From the NCBI RefSeq assembly GCF_006874475.1, contig NZ_VIRM01000003.1, forward strand, positions 62,001 through 126,000: a stretch of DNA of 64,000 nt. The letters run 5' to 3'. The DNA comes from Microbispora hainanensis (GTDB lineage Bacteria; Actinomycetota; Actinomycetes; Streptosporangiales; Streptosporangiaceae). Positions 1-7,125 of the stretch are shown one piece after another. The notes beneath the pieces were generated by a model that worked only from the letters and a program-made list of their open reading frames with translations, was not told where the DNA came from and searched no databases. Numbering within the stretch: position 1 is the first letter of the stretch; each line of letters opens with the position of its first letter. The translations under genes and the position numbers were made by a program.

Positions 1-510
1 CTCGCCAACGTCGAGTTCGGCCTGGAGGCCCGCGGCCTGCCGAAGGCGGAACGGCGGGCGGCCGCCGAACGGGCGATCGAGCTGGTCGGGCTGACGCACG
101 CCGCGAACCGCCGCCCGCACGAGCTGTCCGGCGGCATGCGGCAGCGGGTCGGCATCGCCCGCGCGCTCGCCATCGACCCCGCCGTGCTGCTCATGGACGA
201 GCCCTTCTCCGCGCTCGACGCGCAGACCAGGGAGAAGATGCAGGGCGAGCTGCTGGAGATCCACGAGCGCACCGGCAAGACCATCATCTTCGTCAGTCAC
301 GACATCGACGAGTCCGTGCTGCTCGCCGACCGCGTGGTCACCCTCGTGCCCGACCCCGGCCGGGTGCACGGGGTGCTCGACACCGCCTTCGGCCGCTCCA
401 CGTCCCTCGACGAGCGCCGCGACTCCGCGGAGTTCGCCCAGCGCCGCCACGAGCTGCTGCAACTCGTGCACGGCCGCGAGATCCGGCAGCAGGATGGAGT
501 GTCCGCATGA
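1..510 (+). CDS. ABC transporter ATP-binding protein, NitT/TauT (nitrate/sulfonate/taurine) family, 5' end outside window
   Basis: The reading frame is open from the first base, so the N-terminus with Walker A lies upstream. The visible 169 residues contain the signature LSGGMRQRVGIARAL, Walker B VLLMDEPFSALDA and the switch histidine in FVSHDIDES, as in SsuB/TauB-type ATPases that energise small organic-anion importers at the inner face of the membrane. The stop overlaps the permease start by ATGA, showing translational coupling. The substrate cannot be read from the sequence; the coupled UbiX-like gene downstream hints at an aromatic or carboxylated compound (inference). Confidence 0.93.
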   Translation, partial: LANVEFGLEARGLPKAERRAAAERAIELVGLTHAANRRPHELSGGMRQRVGIARALAIDPAVLLMDEPFSALDAQTREKMQGELLEIHERTGKTIIFVSHDIDESVLLADRVVTLVPDPGRVHGVLDTAFGRSTSLDERRDSAEFAQRRHELLQLVHGREIRQQDGVSA

Positions 511-1346
511 CCGCCCTGGCAGAGCAGGCGGCGCCCACCGACGACGAGACCGCGCTGTCCAGGAAGATCCGATCCCAGCGCCGCAGCGGCCGTGACCGCC
601 TCGTCACCGCCGCCGGCGTGGTCGTCCTGCTGGCCATCTGGGAGATCGCCGCCCGGCAGGTCGACCCGATCCTGGCCGCGCCGCCCAGCGCCGTGCTCAG
701 GGCGCTGATCAGCATGATCGCGGACGGCACGCTGCTCACGGCGGTGTGGGAGAGCGCCCAGCCCTTCCTGACCGGCTACGTGCTGGCCATCGTGGCCGGC
801 GTGCCGCTGGGCCTGCTCATCGGCCGGTTCCGGGTCGTCGAGGCGGCGATCGGCTGGCTGGTCATCGCGGGCTACGCGATGCCGATGATCGCCCTCACCC
901 CGGTCTTCATGCTCTGGTTCGGCCTGGGCTTCGCGGTCAAGGCCGCAATGGTGATGACCATGACGGTCTTCGCCATCGCCATCAACACCTGGAACGGCGT
1001 GCAGCACGTGCCGCGCACCCTCATCGAGGTCGGCACCGTCTTCTGCGCCTCGCAGCCGCGCATCCTCACCCAGATCGTGATCCCGTCCGTCATCCCGTCG
1101 ATCATGACCGGGCTGCGGATCGGCATCGGCAAGGCCGTGGTCGGCATCGTGATCGCCGAGTTCTTCACCGCGATCGGCGGCGTCGGCGGGGTCATCGTGG
1201 ACGCCGGGCACAGCTTCCAGCCCGACCGCATGTTCGCCGCGGTCGTCGTGCTGATGGCCGCCGCGGTCGCACTGACCGGGCTGATCGGCCTGATCGAGCG
1301 GCGGCTGGCCCCCTGGAACCGGTCGATCGCGGGAGGCTCGCGATGA
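507..1346 (+). CDS. ABC transporter permease, SsuC/TauC-like
   Basis: This 279-residue integral membrane protein has about six hydrophobic segments and a BPD_transp_1-type cytoplasmic loop around residues 174-193 (EVGTVF... followed by IVIPSVIPSIMTG), which docks on the ATPase encoded just upstream. The length is typical for NitT/TauT permeases. The start overlaps the ATPase stop, and its own stop overlaps the UbiX-like start, so the three genes form one coupled operon. No substrate-binding protein is visible in the window; it probably lies upstream of base 1. Confidence 0.93.
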   Translation: MTALAEQAAPTDDETALSRKIRSQRRSGRDRLVTAAGVVVLLAIWEIAARQVDPILAAPPSAVLRALISMIADGTLLTAVWESAQPFLTGYVLAIVAGVPLGLLIGRFRVVEAAIGWLVIAGYAMPMIALTPVFMLWFGLGFAVKAAMVMTMTVFAIAINTWNGVQHVPRTLIEVGTVFCASQPRILTQIVIPSVIPSIMTGLRIGIGKAVVGIVIAEFFTAIGGVGGVIVDAGHSFQPDRMFAAVVVLMAAAVALTGLIGLIERRLAPWNRSIAGGSR

Positions 1347-1996
1347 ACACCCCGATCGCCGGCGCACCGCGCCGGGTCGTCGTCGGCGTCTCCGGCGCGA
1401 CCGGCACGGCCCTGGCCGTACGGACGCTGCAGCTGCTCGGCGCGGCGGGAGTCGAACGGCACCTCATCGTCAGCCCCGCCGCCCGGCGCACGGCGGCGTA
1501 CGAGATGCCGGACGCCGCGTTCGACGCCGAGGTGGTGCACAACTTCCGCGACATCGGCGCCTCCATCGCGTCCGGCTCCTACCCGGTGGACGGGATGATC
1601 GTCATCCCGTGCAGCGTCAAGACGCTCGGCGCCATCGCCTCGGGGGTGTCGGAGAACCTGCTGGTGCGGGCCGCCGACGTGACCCTCAAGGAACGCCGCC
1701 GGCTCGTGCTGTGCGTGCGCGAGACGCCGCTGCACCTGGGACACCTGCGGGCGATGGTCACCGCGACCGAGATCGGCGCGATCATCGCGCCCCCGATGCC
1801 GGCCTTCTACTCCAATCCGGAGTCGCTGGACGACGTGGTGGACCACATCGTGGCCCGGGCGCTGTCGCTGATCGGCGTGCACGTGCCCGGCGCGCCGCCG
1901 TGGCAGGGGACTCCCGCCTCGGCGACGCGTACCGGCGGCCAGGAGCAGCCCGGCGACGCGGACCCGGCCACCGCGCTCGGACGTCCCGGCTGGTGA
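1343..1996 (+). CDS. UbiX family flavin prenyltransferase
   Basis: The 217-residue product matches the UbiX/Pad1 flavoprotein family. It has GVSGATG at residues 15-21 (flavin phosphate loop), PCSVKTLGAIASG at 89-101, RETPLHLGHLRAM at 126-138 and PPMPAFY at 150-156. Family members prenylate FMN with dimethylallyl phosphate to make the prFMN cofactor of UbiD-type (de)carboxylases. The start was set at the ATG overlapping the permease stop; a much longer open frame upstream is only the shadow of the permease. No ubiD gene is present here, so the partner decarboxylase is probably upstream of the window or unlinked. The last 30 residues are Gly/Pro/Ala-rich and probably disordered. Confidence 0.9.
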   Translation: MNTPIAGAPRRVVVGVSGATGTALAVRTLQLLGAAGVERHLIVSPAARRTAAYEMPDAAFDAEVVHNFRDIGASIASGSYPVDGMIVIPCSVKTLGAIASGVSENLLVRAADVTLKERRRLVLCVRETPLHLGHLRAMVTATEIGAIIAPPMPAFYSNPESLDDVVDHIVARALSLIGVHVPGAPPWQGTPASATRTGGQEQPGDADPATALGRPGW

Positions 1997-2039
1997 CCCG
2001 CCGGCCCAGGGGTTCCGGTGGGAGCCCGGACGAGCGGGT

Positions 2040-2097
2040 GGTTCGGCACGGTTTAGGTTCGGCACGGTTTAGGTTCGGCACGGTTTAGGTTCGGCAC
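2040..2097. repeat. 16-bp tandem repeat abutting an HD-domain gene start
   Basis: The unit GGTTCGGCACGGTTTA occurs three times without interruption (2040-2055, 2056-2071, 2072-2087), followed by its first ten bases. It ends exactly at the ATG at 2098. It replaces the normal ribosome-binding site region, so no Shine-Dalgarno sequence is visible there. Possible readings are an expanded operator, a phase-variable 5' leader, or neutral slippage. Confidence 0.95.
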
Positions 2098-2715
2098 ATG
2101 ACCGACGATCGGAGCCTGCCCCGGCCCGGCTGCCTCACCGGCTCGCCCGCCGGGCGGGCGCTCGCGGCAGAGCTGGAGGCCCGCTGGGCCGAACCGCACC
2201 GGCGCTACCACACCACGGCCCACCTGCGGGCGGTCCTGGCCGCGATCGAGCCGCTCGCCGCCCAGGCCGGGGACGCCGACGCCGTACGGCTGGCGGCGTG
2301 GTTCCACGATGCCGTCTACGAGGGGCGGCCCTGGTGGGACGAGGAGCGCAGCGCCCAGCTCGCCCAGGCCCGGCTGCCCGCCTGCGGCCTGCCCGCGGAG
2401 CGGGTGCGCGAGGTGGCCCGGCTCGTGCGGCTCACGGCGGGGCACGCCTACGAGCCCGGCGACAGGAACGCGGCCGTCCTGTGCGACGCCGACCTGGCGA
2501 TCCTCGCGGCTCCGCCCGGCGCCTACGAGACGTACGCGAGAGCCGTACGCGAGGAGTATCGGCACGTGCCGGACGAGGCGTTCCGGGTCGGACGTGCCGG
2601 GGTGCTGCGGGAGTTGCTCGGCAAGCCCCGCCTGTTCGGCACTCCCGTGGGCCGGGACCTGTGGGAGGCGCGGGCCCGTGAGAACGTCGCCGCCGAGCTG
2701 GCCGGTCTTCTCTGA
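2098..2715 (+). CDS. HD-domain protein, putative metal-dependent phosphohydrolase
   Basis: The 205-residue protein carries the pattern RRYHTTAH (residues 35-42), AWFHDAVY (68-74) and CDADLAIL (near 130). Conserved His and Asp residues of this kind bind divalent metal in HD-superfamily phosphohydrolases. Actinobacterial homologues are small stand-alone cytosolic proteins of unknown substrate, and the DUF4031 gene that follows may be a functional neighbour (inference). The ATG at 2098 sits directly against a 16-bp tandem repeat and has no obvious ribosome-binding site, so a leaderless or repeat-influenced start is possible. Confidence 0.82.
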   Translation: MTDDRSLPRPGCLTGSPAGRALAAELEARWAEPHRRYHTTAHLRAVLAAIEPLAAQAGDADAVRLAAWFHDAVYEGRPWWDEERSAQLAQARLPACGLPAERVREVARLVRLTAGHAYEPGDRNAAVLCDADLAILAAPPGAYETYARAVREEYRHVPDEAFRVGRAGVLRELLGKPRLFGTPVGRDLWEARARENVAAELAGLL

Positions 2716-2814
2716 TCGGCACGCCCAGGCGGCGGATCGCGTGCGAGTCGCGCGAGTGACCGCCAGGCCGGGTTGGAAGCCGCAGCCGGATCAGGCCCCG
2801 CAGACCGATGTCAC

Positions 2815-2862
2815 TGCCCGGGTTTGGAGCCGCTGCCCGGGTTTCGAGCCGCTGCCCCGTGC
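2815..2862. repeat. Short direct repeat in the HD/DUF4031 intergenic gap
   Basis: The sequence CTGCCCGGGTTTGGAGCCG is followed directly by a near copy differing at one base (TTTCGAGCCG), and a more decayed copy lies about 50 bases earlier. The gap of about 190 bases between the convergent genes holds nothing else recognisable. Confidence 0.7.
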
Positions 2863-2907
2863 ACGTTCACGCGATCTGATGCCGGCCGGGCGCCTTTACG
2901 ATGTAGA

Positions 2908-3174
2908 TCAGGTGCGGGTCTTCGGACGGCGCAGGCCGGACGCGCGCAGGCGGCGCACCAGCTCCTGACTGCCGACGGGCTCGGCACCGAGGAACACGGC
3001 CCGGTCGTAGACCGTCTCCGGCACGTCGTAGTGGTCCCGGTCGAAGGCGCGCTCGGGCACGCCGAGCAGGCGGGCGAAGTCGTGCAGCTCCTCCAGCGAG
3101 CAGTCGCTGACCAGATGGGACCACAGCAGGCCCCGGGGTCCCGGCCAGTTCGGCCGGTCGATCAGCACCGCCAT
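2908..3174 (-). CDS. DUF4031 domain-containing protein
   Basis: The 88-residue protein matches the compact DUF4031 family of actinobacteria. It begins MAVLIDRPNWPG, followed by LWSHLVSD, a helix ELHDFARLLGVPERAFDRDHYD and a C-terminal GSQELVRRLRASGLR. Function is unknown; the conserved Asp/His/Tyr residues suggest a small enzyme or nucleotide-binding fold, but that is speculation. The ATG at 3174 is preceded by a GGGGAGGGG-type ribosome-binding site. It is convergent with the HD-domain gene, and in many actinobacteria the two occur near each other (recollection, not checked). Confidence 0.85.
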   Translation of the reverse strand: MAVLIDRPNWPGPRGLLWSHLVSDCSLEELHDFARLLGVPERAFDRDHYDVPETVYDRAVFLGAEPVGSQELVRRLRASGLRRPKTRT

Positions 3175-3339
3175 GCGCCCCTCCCCCGGGCCCGTCGGGT
3201 GACCCGCGGCGGCGGATCACCCACCGCGCCGCGGGTCCGGGGGGTGTCCCCCCGTGTCGTCCCGGGTGAGCATAGTCCTCGGCCCCGCCCGCCACCCCGC
3301 CGCCCGTCCCCTCCGATACGGCAGCCGACGCCGGGACCG

Positions 3340-3505
3340 AGGAACCCCCGAACCAGATCCGGAACCAGATCCGGAATCAGAGCGGATCCGGAGCGAATTC
3401 GAAGCGGAATCAGCTCGGATTCGGACCGGAATCAGTGCGGATGCGGTGCGGTCTCAGCACGGATTCCGGGCGAATTCAGCGCGGATTAGCGCGAATTCCG
3501 GGCGG
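3340..3505. repeat. Degenerate CCGGAATC/CGGATTC-rich repeat tract
   Basis: The 395-base gap between the DUF4031 gene and the secreted-peptide gene contains about 160 bases of short imperfect repeats. It begins with two exact copies of GATCCGGAACCA and decays into variants of CGGAATCAG, GCGGATTC and GCGAATTC at roughly 12-base spacing. Many units are self-complementary. No convincing gene is present; the rest of the gap (3175-3339 and 3506-3569) shows nothing recognisable. Confidence 0.6.
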
Positions 3506-3569
3506 GAAGACAGATCGCCGGAGAACGCACCGGAAATCCCCCAAGGACCACCCCGGCGGAGATCACCTC

Positions 3570-3803
3570 CTAGCACTTCCCGGGAACGCGCTTACATTTG
3601 GGACAGCATTTGAACTTGCGATGGTTTGTGCATCGATAAGTGCACCTGGGCGGCTTCGGATTCGTATAGGCATCACCGGGAGCCGCCCGCGTGACGGTCG
3701 CGCCGTCCACGCCGGCCGACGCCGGAGACGCCGCAGCCGGCCAGAGCGCGATCGTGCCGAGCAGCGCCGAGCCGACGATGATGCTCAATCGCCCACCTCG
3801 CAT
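3570..3803 (-). CDS. Secreted cationic six-cysteine peptide, function unknown
   Basis: The 77-residue product begins with a clear Sec signal peptide: MRGGR, then a hydrophobic core to about residue 22, then a cleavage-like ASPASA at 25-30. The mature part of about 47 residues ends in a dense Cys/Lys/Arg module with cysteines at 54, 58, 66, 67, 70 and 77 (C-x3-C-x7-CC-x2-C-x6-C) and a strong positive charge. The ATG at 3803 follows an AGGAG site seven bases upstream; a longer frame to 4229 lacks this support. The signal-peptide codons are GC-rich, while the cysteine module uses ACT, TAT, CGA, ACA, AAA, TGT and GTT, unusual here. It could be a defensin-like antimicrobial, a toxin, or a surface factor. 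No family was recognised. Confidence 0.7.
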   Translation of the reverse strand: MRGGRLSIIVGSALLGTIALWPAAASPASAGVDGATVTRAAPGDAYTNPKPPRCTYRCTNHRKFKCCPKCKRVPGKC

Positions 3804-4248
3804 GACCTTTCTCCTCTCCATCAAGCCGCGGCGCGGCTGTTCAGGCCTTTTCTCCCTCATTGTCCGGATCCCCTCCGGGAGGCGTCCAGCCCATCGCCCG
3901 CCATCGCGCATGATCCAGGGAAAAGCCGATGCGAATCCCGGCGCGGCGATTGGCAGGGATCGATGAATGACGGGCCGGGCCGGCCTCGGAATGGCCCCGC
4001 CCCGGGTTTCCGCCGACACGGGATCTACGTCGACACGATGCGCCGCACCGGGCCGGGCCGGATTCCCCGGCGGCTTCGCCCGCATGTCCCGCGCTTTCGT
4101 CATGCCAAAGGTGCGGCGGCCCCAAAATGTCCGTCCGGCCACGGCATGGAAAGTGCCCCGGCCCGGCAAAAGCCCGCATACTCGCCATCTGGACGGCAAC
4201 CGTCGGGAGCCAGGGGTCACAGGAGCCATGGGTCACGGGGGGAAGACG
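3804..4248. other. Divergent intergenic region between secreted peptide and lipoprotein
   Basis: This 445-base gap separates two divergent genes for exported products and must contain both promoters. The open frames that cross it are extensions of the flanking genes without ribosome-binding sites. A possible -10 box CATACT lies near 4178 for the lipoprotein. No strong palindrome was identified. Confidence 0.5.
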
Positions 4249-4839
4249 ATGGCTGCACGAACCGTCCGGTCCGTTACCGCGCTCGCGGCGGCGGCCGTGC
4301 TGACGGCGGCGCTGCTCGTCGGCTGCGGCGGCGGCACGACCGCGGTCGTCCCGATGTCCGGAGGCGCCGCGGGGGCCGGCCCGGCGGCGGTCGCCACGCC
4401 GACCGCCGCCGAGACCGAGGACAACTCACCATGCCCGACCGGCGGAAACGTCAAGAAGTTCGCCAAGACGCGGTTCGCGCTGCACGCGGGTCTCGCGCTC
4501 GGCGCCTTTCACCGTTACATCTACAAACCGCTGCGCAGCGGCGGCTTCAAGGCCGGGGCCGACAAGCGCAAGCGCACGATCGCCAAGGCCGCGATCGCCG
4601 GCGTCTTCGCCCTGCACCAGTTGAAGGTCGCCAAGCGCTTCGCCAGGGCCAATCCGGCCCTGTGCAAGGCCGTCGAGGGCGTCAGCTCCCGGTTCAAGAC
4701 GCTGGCAGGCAAGCTGCACGACGGCACCGCCACGCCGGCCGACATCGCCGCAGGCAAGAGCTCGATCGACGGCCTGCAGCGCGACGCGTTGAGGACCGGC
4801 TACAAGTTCAAGGAGCAGAACGTCACCATCCCCGGGTGA
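4249..4839 (+). CDS. Putative lipoprotein with helical conserved domain
   Basis: The 196-residue protein has a positively charged start, a hydrophobic stretch and the lipobox LLVGC, followed by a Gly/Ala/Thr linker, so it is predicted to be lipidated on the outer face of the membrane. The rest is rich in Lys/Ala helices (FALHAGLALGAFHRYIYKP, KAAIAGVFALHQLKVAKRFA) and contains two further cysteines. It resembles actinobacterial hypothetical proteins with the same FHRYIYKP motif; no function is known. The start at 4249 has a purine-rich GGGGGGA site; an in-frame ATG at 4228 is less well placed. Its divergent neighbour is another exported product. Confidence 0.78.
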   Translation: MAARTVRSVTALAAAAVLTAALLVGCGGGTTAVVPMSGGAAGAGPAAVATPTAAETEDNSPCPTGGNVKKFAKTRFALHAGLALGAFHRYIYKPLRSGGFKAGADKRKRTIAKAAIAGVFALHQLKVAKRFARANPALCKAVEGVSSRFKTLAGKLHDGTATPADIAAGKSSIDGLQRDALRTGYKFKEQNVTIPG

Positions 4840-4872
4840 GCCGTGGGTGACGACGCCGCCGGCCCGGACCGG

Positions 4873-6000
4873 TCAGCTCACCTTGGAGAAGAACGCGCGG
4901 ATGTCGGCGGCGAGGTGATCCGGCCGGTCCATCGCGATGAAGTGATGGCCGCCCGGGTTGTCCTCCGGCCAGTGGAGGATCGTGTTGTGCCGCTCCGCGA
5001 ACCGGCGGATGCCGGGCGGTCCGCTGTAGACGCCGGTCGGCGCCGCCGTCTGGCCCTCCGGCCAGGCGAAGCCGGTGCTCTCGTAGTAGGGCCAGGCCGA
5101 CGTCCCGAACGTCCCGGTGAACCAGTAGAGGCTCACGTTGGTCAGGAACAGATCCCGGTCGATCACCTCCTCAAGAGGCTTGCCGGAGGCGTTGAACTCG
5201 TGGAACTTCTGGGCCATCCAGGCCAGTGCCGCGACCGGTGAGTCATGCCAGCCGTACGTGAACGTCTGCGGCGCCGCGCGCAGCAGACCGTGGTGGTCGA
5301 CGCCGTTCATCCAGTCCTGTTCCATCAGCCCGGCATAGGCCGCCCGCTCGTCCTCGGTCATCTCCGGCAGGTCCTTCTCGGTGGGGAAACCGAGACCGCT
5401 GACGACGTAGACGCCGACGACGTTGTCCGGTGCCGCCTTGGCCAGCTCCGGGGCGACGTAGGCCCCGAAGTCCCCGCCCTGCGTGCCGTACCGCTCGTAA
5501 CCGAGACGACGCATCAGCCCGGCCCAGGTGCGCGCCACGCGCGCCGCGGTCCAGCCGGTGCCGCGCGGCGGTGCGGAGAAGCCGAAGCCCGGCAGGGAGG
5601 GCACCACGACGTGGAACGCCCGGCCCCCGCCGTACGCACCGGGGTCGGTGAGCCTGCCGATGAGCTCGGTGAACTCCAGGAACGAGTTCGGCCAGCCGTG
5701 CGTGAGGACGAGCGGCAGGGCGTCGGGCTCGGCGGAGCGCACGTGCAGGAAGTGGATCTCCTGACCGTCGATCTCGGTCATGAACTGCGGGAACTCGTTC
5801 AGCCGCGCCTCGTGCGCGCGCCAGTCGTACTCCTCGCGCCAGTGGCGCGCGAGCTCACGGAGGAACGCGGTGGGGACGCCACGGCTCCAGCCGTCGCCGG
5901 GCAGCTCACGGGGCCGGCGGGCGCGGTCCAGCCGGTCGTTCAGGTCGGCCAGGTCGGCCTGCGCGATCTCGATGCGGAAAGGGCGGATCTCGGGGCTCAT
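4873..6000 (-). CDS. Epoxide hydrolase (alpha/beta hydrolase, microsomal EH type)
   Basis: The 375-residue protein starts with an EHN domain ([21 protein letters not shown]). The alpha/beta hydrolase core follows, with oxyanion-hole motif HGWPNS near 101-106, nucleophile motif GGDFG with Asp177, and a C-terminal catalytic His in GGHH near 352. This organisation is that of juvenile-hormone/microsomal-type epoxide hydrolases, which open epoxides to diols in the cytosol. The ATG at 6000 has a GGGAGAG site. It is divergent from a WYL regulator across an 88-base gap containing a palindrome, suggesting local repression or activation by that regulator (inference). Confidence 0.93.
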   Translation of the reverse strand: MSPEIRPFRIEIAQADLADLNDRLDRARRPRELPGDGWSRGVPTAFLRELARHWREEYDWRAHEARLNEFPQFMTEIDGQEIHFLHVRSAEPDALPLVLTHGWPNSFLEFTELIGRLTDPGAYGGGRAFHVVVPSLPGFGFSAPPRGTGWTAARVARTWAGLMRRLGYERYGTQGGDFGAYVAPELAKAAPDNVVGVYVVSGLGFPTEKDLPEMTEDERAAYAGLMEQDWMNGVDHHGLLRAAPQTFTYGWHDSPVAALAWMAQKFHEFNASGKPLEEVIDRDLFLTNVSLYWFTGTFGTSAWPYYESTGFAWPEGQTAAPTGVYSGPPGIRRFAERHNTILHWPEDNPGGHHFIAMDRPDHLAADIRAFFSKVS

Positions 6001-6049
6001 GTCTCTCCCAGTGGGTCGCGATGACGGGATCGACGTTAGGAGCCAAGTA

Positions 6050-6073
6050 GGTCATGGACTGTCCTAGTTGACC
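6050..6073. promoter_or_regulatory. Candidate operator between epoxide hydrolase and WYL regulator
   Basis: A perfect core GGAC-T-GTCC at 6057-6065 is flanked by outer arms GGTCA (6050-6054) and TGACC (6069-6073), forming a nested two-part palindrome in the divergent gap. It lies 16 bases before the regulator's ATG at 6089, a common arrangement for autoregulated local regulators. Confidence 0.55.
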
Positions 6074-6088
6074 GGGCATGCTTGGTCC

Positions 6089-7054
6089 ATGAGTGACATG
6101 TCCGCACGGCTGCTCGGCCTGCTGTCGCTGCTGCAGACTCCCCGCGAGTGGCCGGGGAGCGAGCTGGCCGAGCGTCTGGGAGTCAGCCCCCGGACCATCC
6201 GCCGCGACGTCGACCGCCTGCGCGAGCTGGGATATCCGGTTCAGGCGACGATGGGCGCGGTGGGCGGTTACCGGCTCGCCGCGGGCGCCGCGATGCCGCC
6301 GCTGCTGCTCGACGACGAGGAGGCGGTGGCCATCGCCGTCGGCCTGCGTACGGCCGCCGCGCACCCGGTGGAGGGCATCGACGAGGCGTCCGTGCGGGCC
6401 CTGGCCAAGCTGGAGCAGGTGCTGCCGTCGCGGCTGCGGCACCGGGTGAGCTCGCTCGCCGCCGCGACCGTCCCGATGCTCGCCGGAGCCGAGCCGTCGG
6501 TGGATCCGCGGACCCTGACGGTGCTCGCCGGAGCCGCCGCCAACCGCGAGCGGCTGCGCTTCGCCTACCGGTCCGCGGACGGCGCCGAGACCAGGCGCCT
6601 GACCGAGCCGTACCGCCTGGTCGCCTCCGGACGCCGGTGGTATCTCATGGCGTTCGACAACGACCGCGACGACTGGCGGATCTTCCGCGCCGACCGGATC
6701 GGCGACCCCCATCCGACCGGCGTACGGTTCCCGGGACGCGTGCCGCCGGACCAGGACCCGGCCGAGTTCGTCACCGCCACACTGCACTCGTCCGCGCCGG
6801 TTTACGAGGTGGTGGCGACGCTACGCCTGCCGGCCGGTCAGGCGGCACGCCGGCTCGGCGCCGCCGCGGGGAGCGTCGAGCCGATCGACGACCACAGCTG
6901 CCGCCTGCGCGGGCGGGCCGACACCCTGGAGTGGCTCGCGTCGCGCCTGCTCATGCTCGGCTGCGAGTTCGCGGTGCACGAGCCGCCGGAGCTGCGGGCG
7001 TATCTGCGTGCGCTGAGCACGCGCGCCGCTCACGCCTCGGCACTCGGCAATTAA
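6089..7054 (+). CDS. WYL-domain transcriptional regulator (YafY/DeoR-type HTH)
   Basis: The 321-residue protein has an N-terminal winged helix (SELAERLGVSPRTIRRDVDRLRELG) for DNA binding. A WYL domain follows, recognisable in YRLVASGRRWYLMAFDNDRDDWRIFRADRIG, and then a WCX-type C-terminal region. WYL domains bind ligands or nucleic acid and control catabolic or defence genes. The ATG at 6089 is preferred; an upstream in-frame TTG at 6068 overlaps the candidate operator. The most likely target is the divergent epoxide hydrolase gene and itself. Confidence 0.9.
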   Translation: MSDMSARLLGLLSLLQTPREWPGSELAERLGVSPRTIRRDVDRLRELGYPVQATMGAVGGYRLAAGAAMPPLLLDDEEAVAIAVGLRTAAAHPVEGIDEASVRALAKLEQVLPSRLRHRVSSLAAATVPMLAGAEPSVDPRTLTVLAGAAANRERLRFAYRSADGAETRRLTEPYRLVASGRRWYLMAFDNDRDDWRIFRADRIGDPHPTGVRFPGRVPPDQDPAEFVTATLHSSAPVYEVVATLRLPAGQAARRLGAAAGSVEPIDDHSCRLRGRADTLEWLASRLLMLGCEFAVHEPPELRAYLRALSTRAAHASALGN

Positions 7055-7071
7055 CCTATTGACTTGGTAGG
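7055..7071. promoter_or_regulatory. Candidate sulfur-control operator/promoter of the ssu operon
   Basis: The sequence CCTATTGACTTGGTAGG is an interrupted inverted repeat (CCTA...TAGG) that includes a consensus -35 hexamer TTGACT at 7059-7064. It sits about 55 bases before ssuC. It resembles Rrf2/CymR-type sites that report cysteine supply (inference from pattern only). Confidence 0.45.
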
Positions 7072-7125
7072 AAATACGGGCAACTCTGGTGGCGAATCCT
7101 TCGTCGTCAACAGCGAGGTGTGTCC

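Noticed and set aside
746..1996. Long 416-codon frame for the UbiX-like gene
   Set aside because: The first 199 codons overlap the permease in another frame and are low-complexity; the ATG at 1343 begins the conserved domain.
3570..4229. 219-codon version of the secreted peptide gene
   Set aside because: The upstream part has no ribosome-binding site and would bury the clear signal peptide in the middle of the protein.
4843..5241. Plus-strand frame after the lipoprotein
   Set aside because: Antisense to the epoxide hydrolase gene, which has its full catalytic set.
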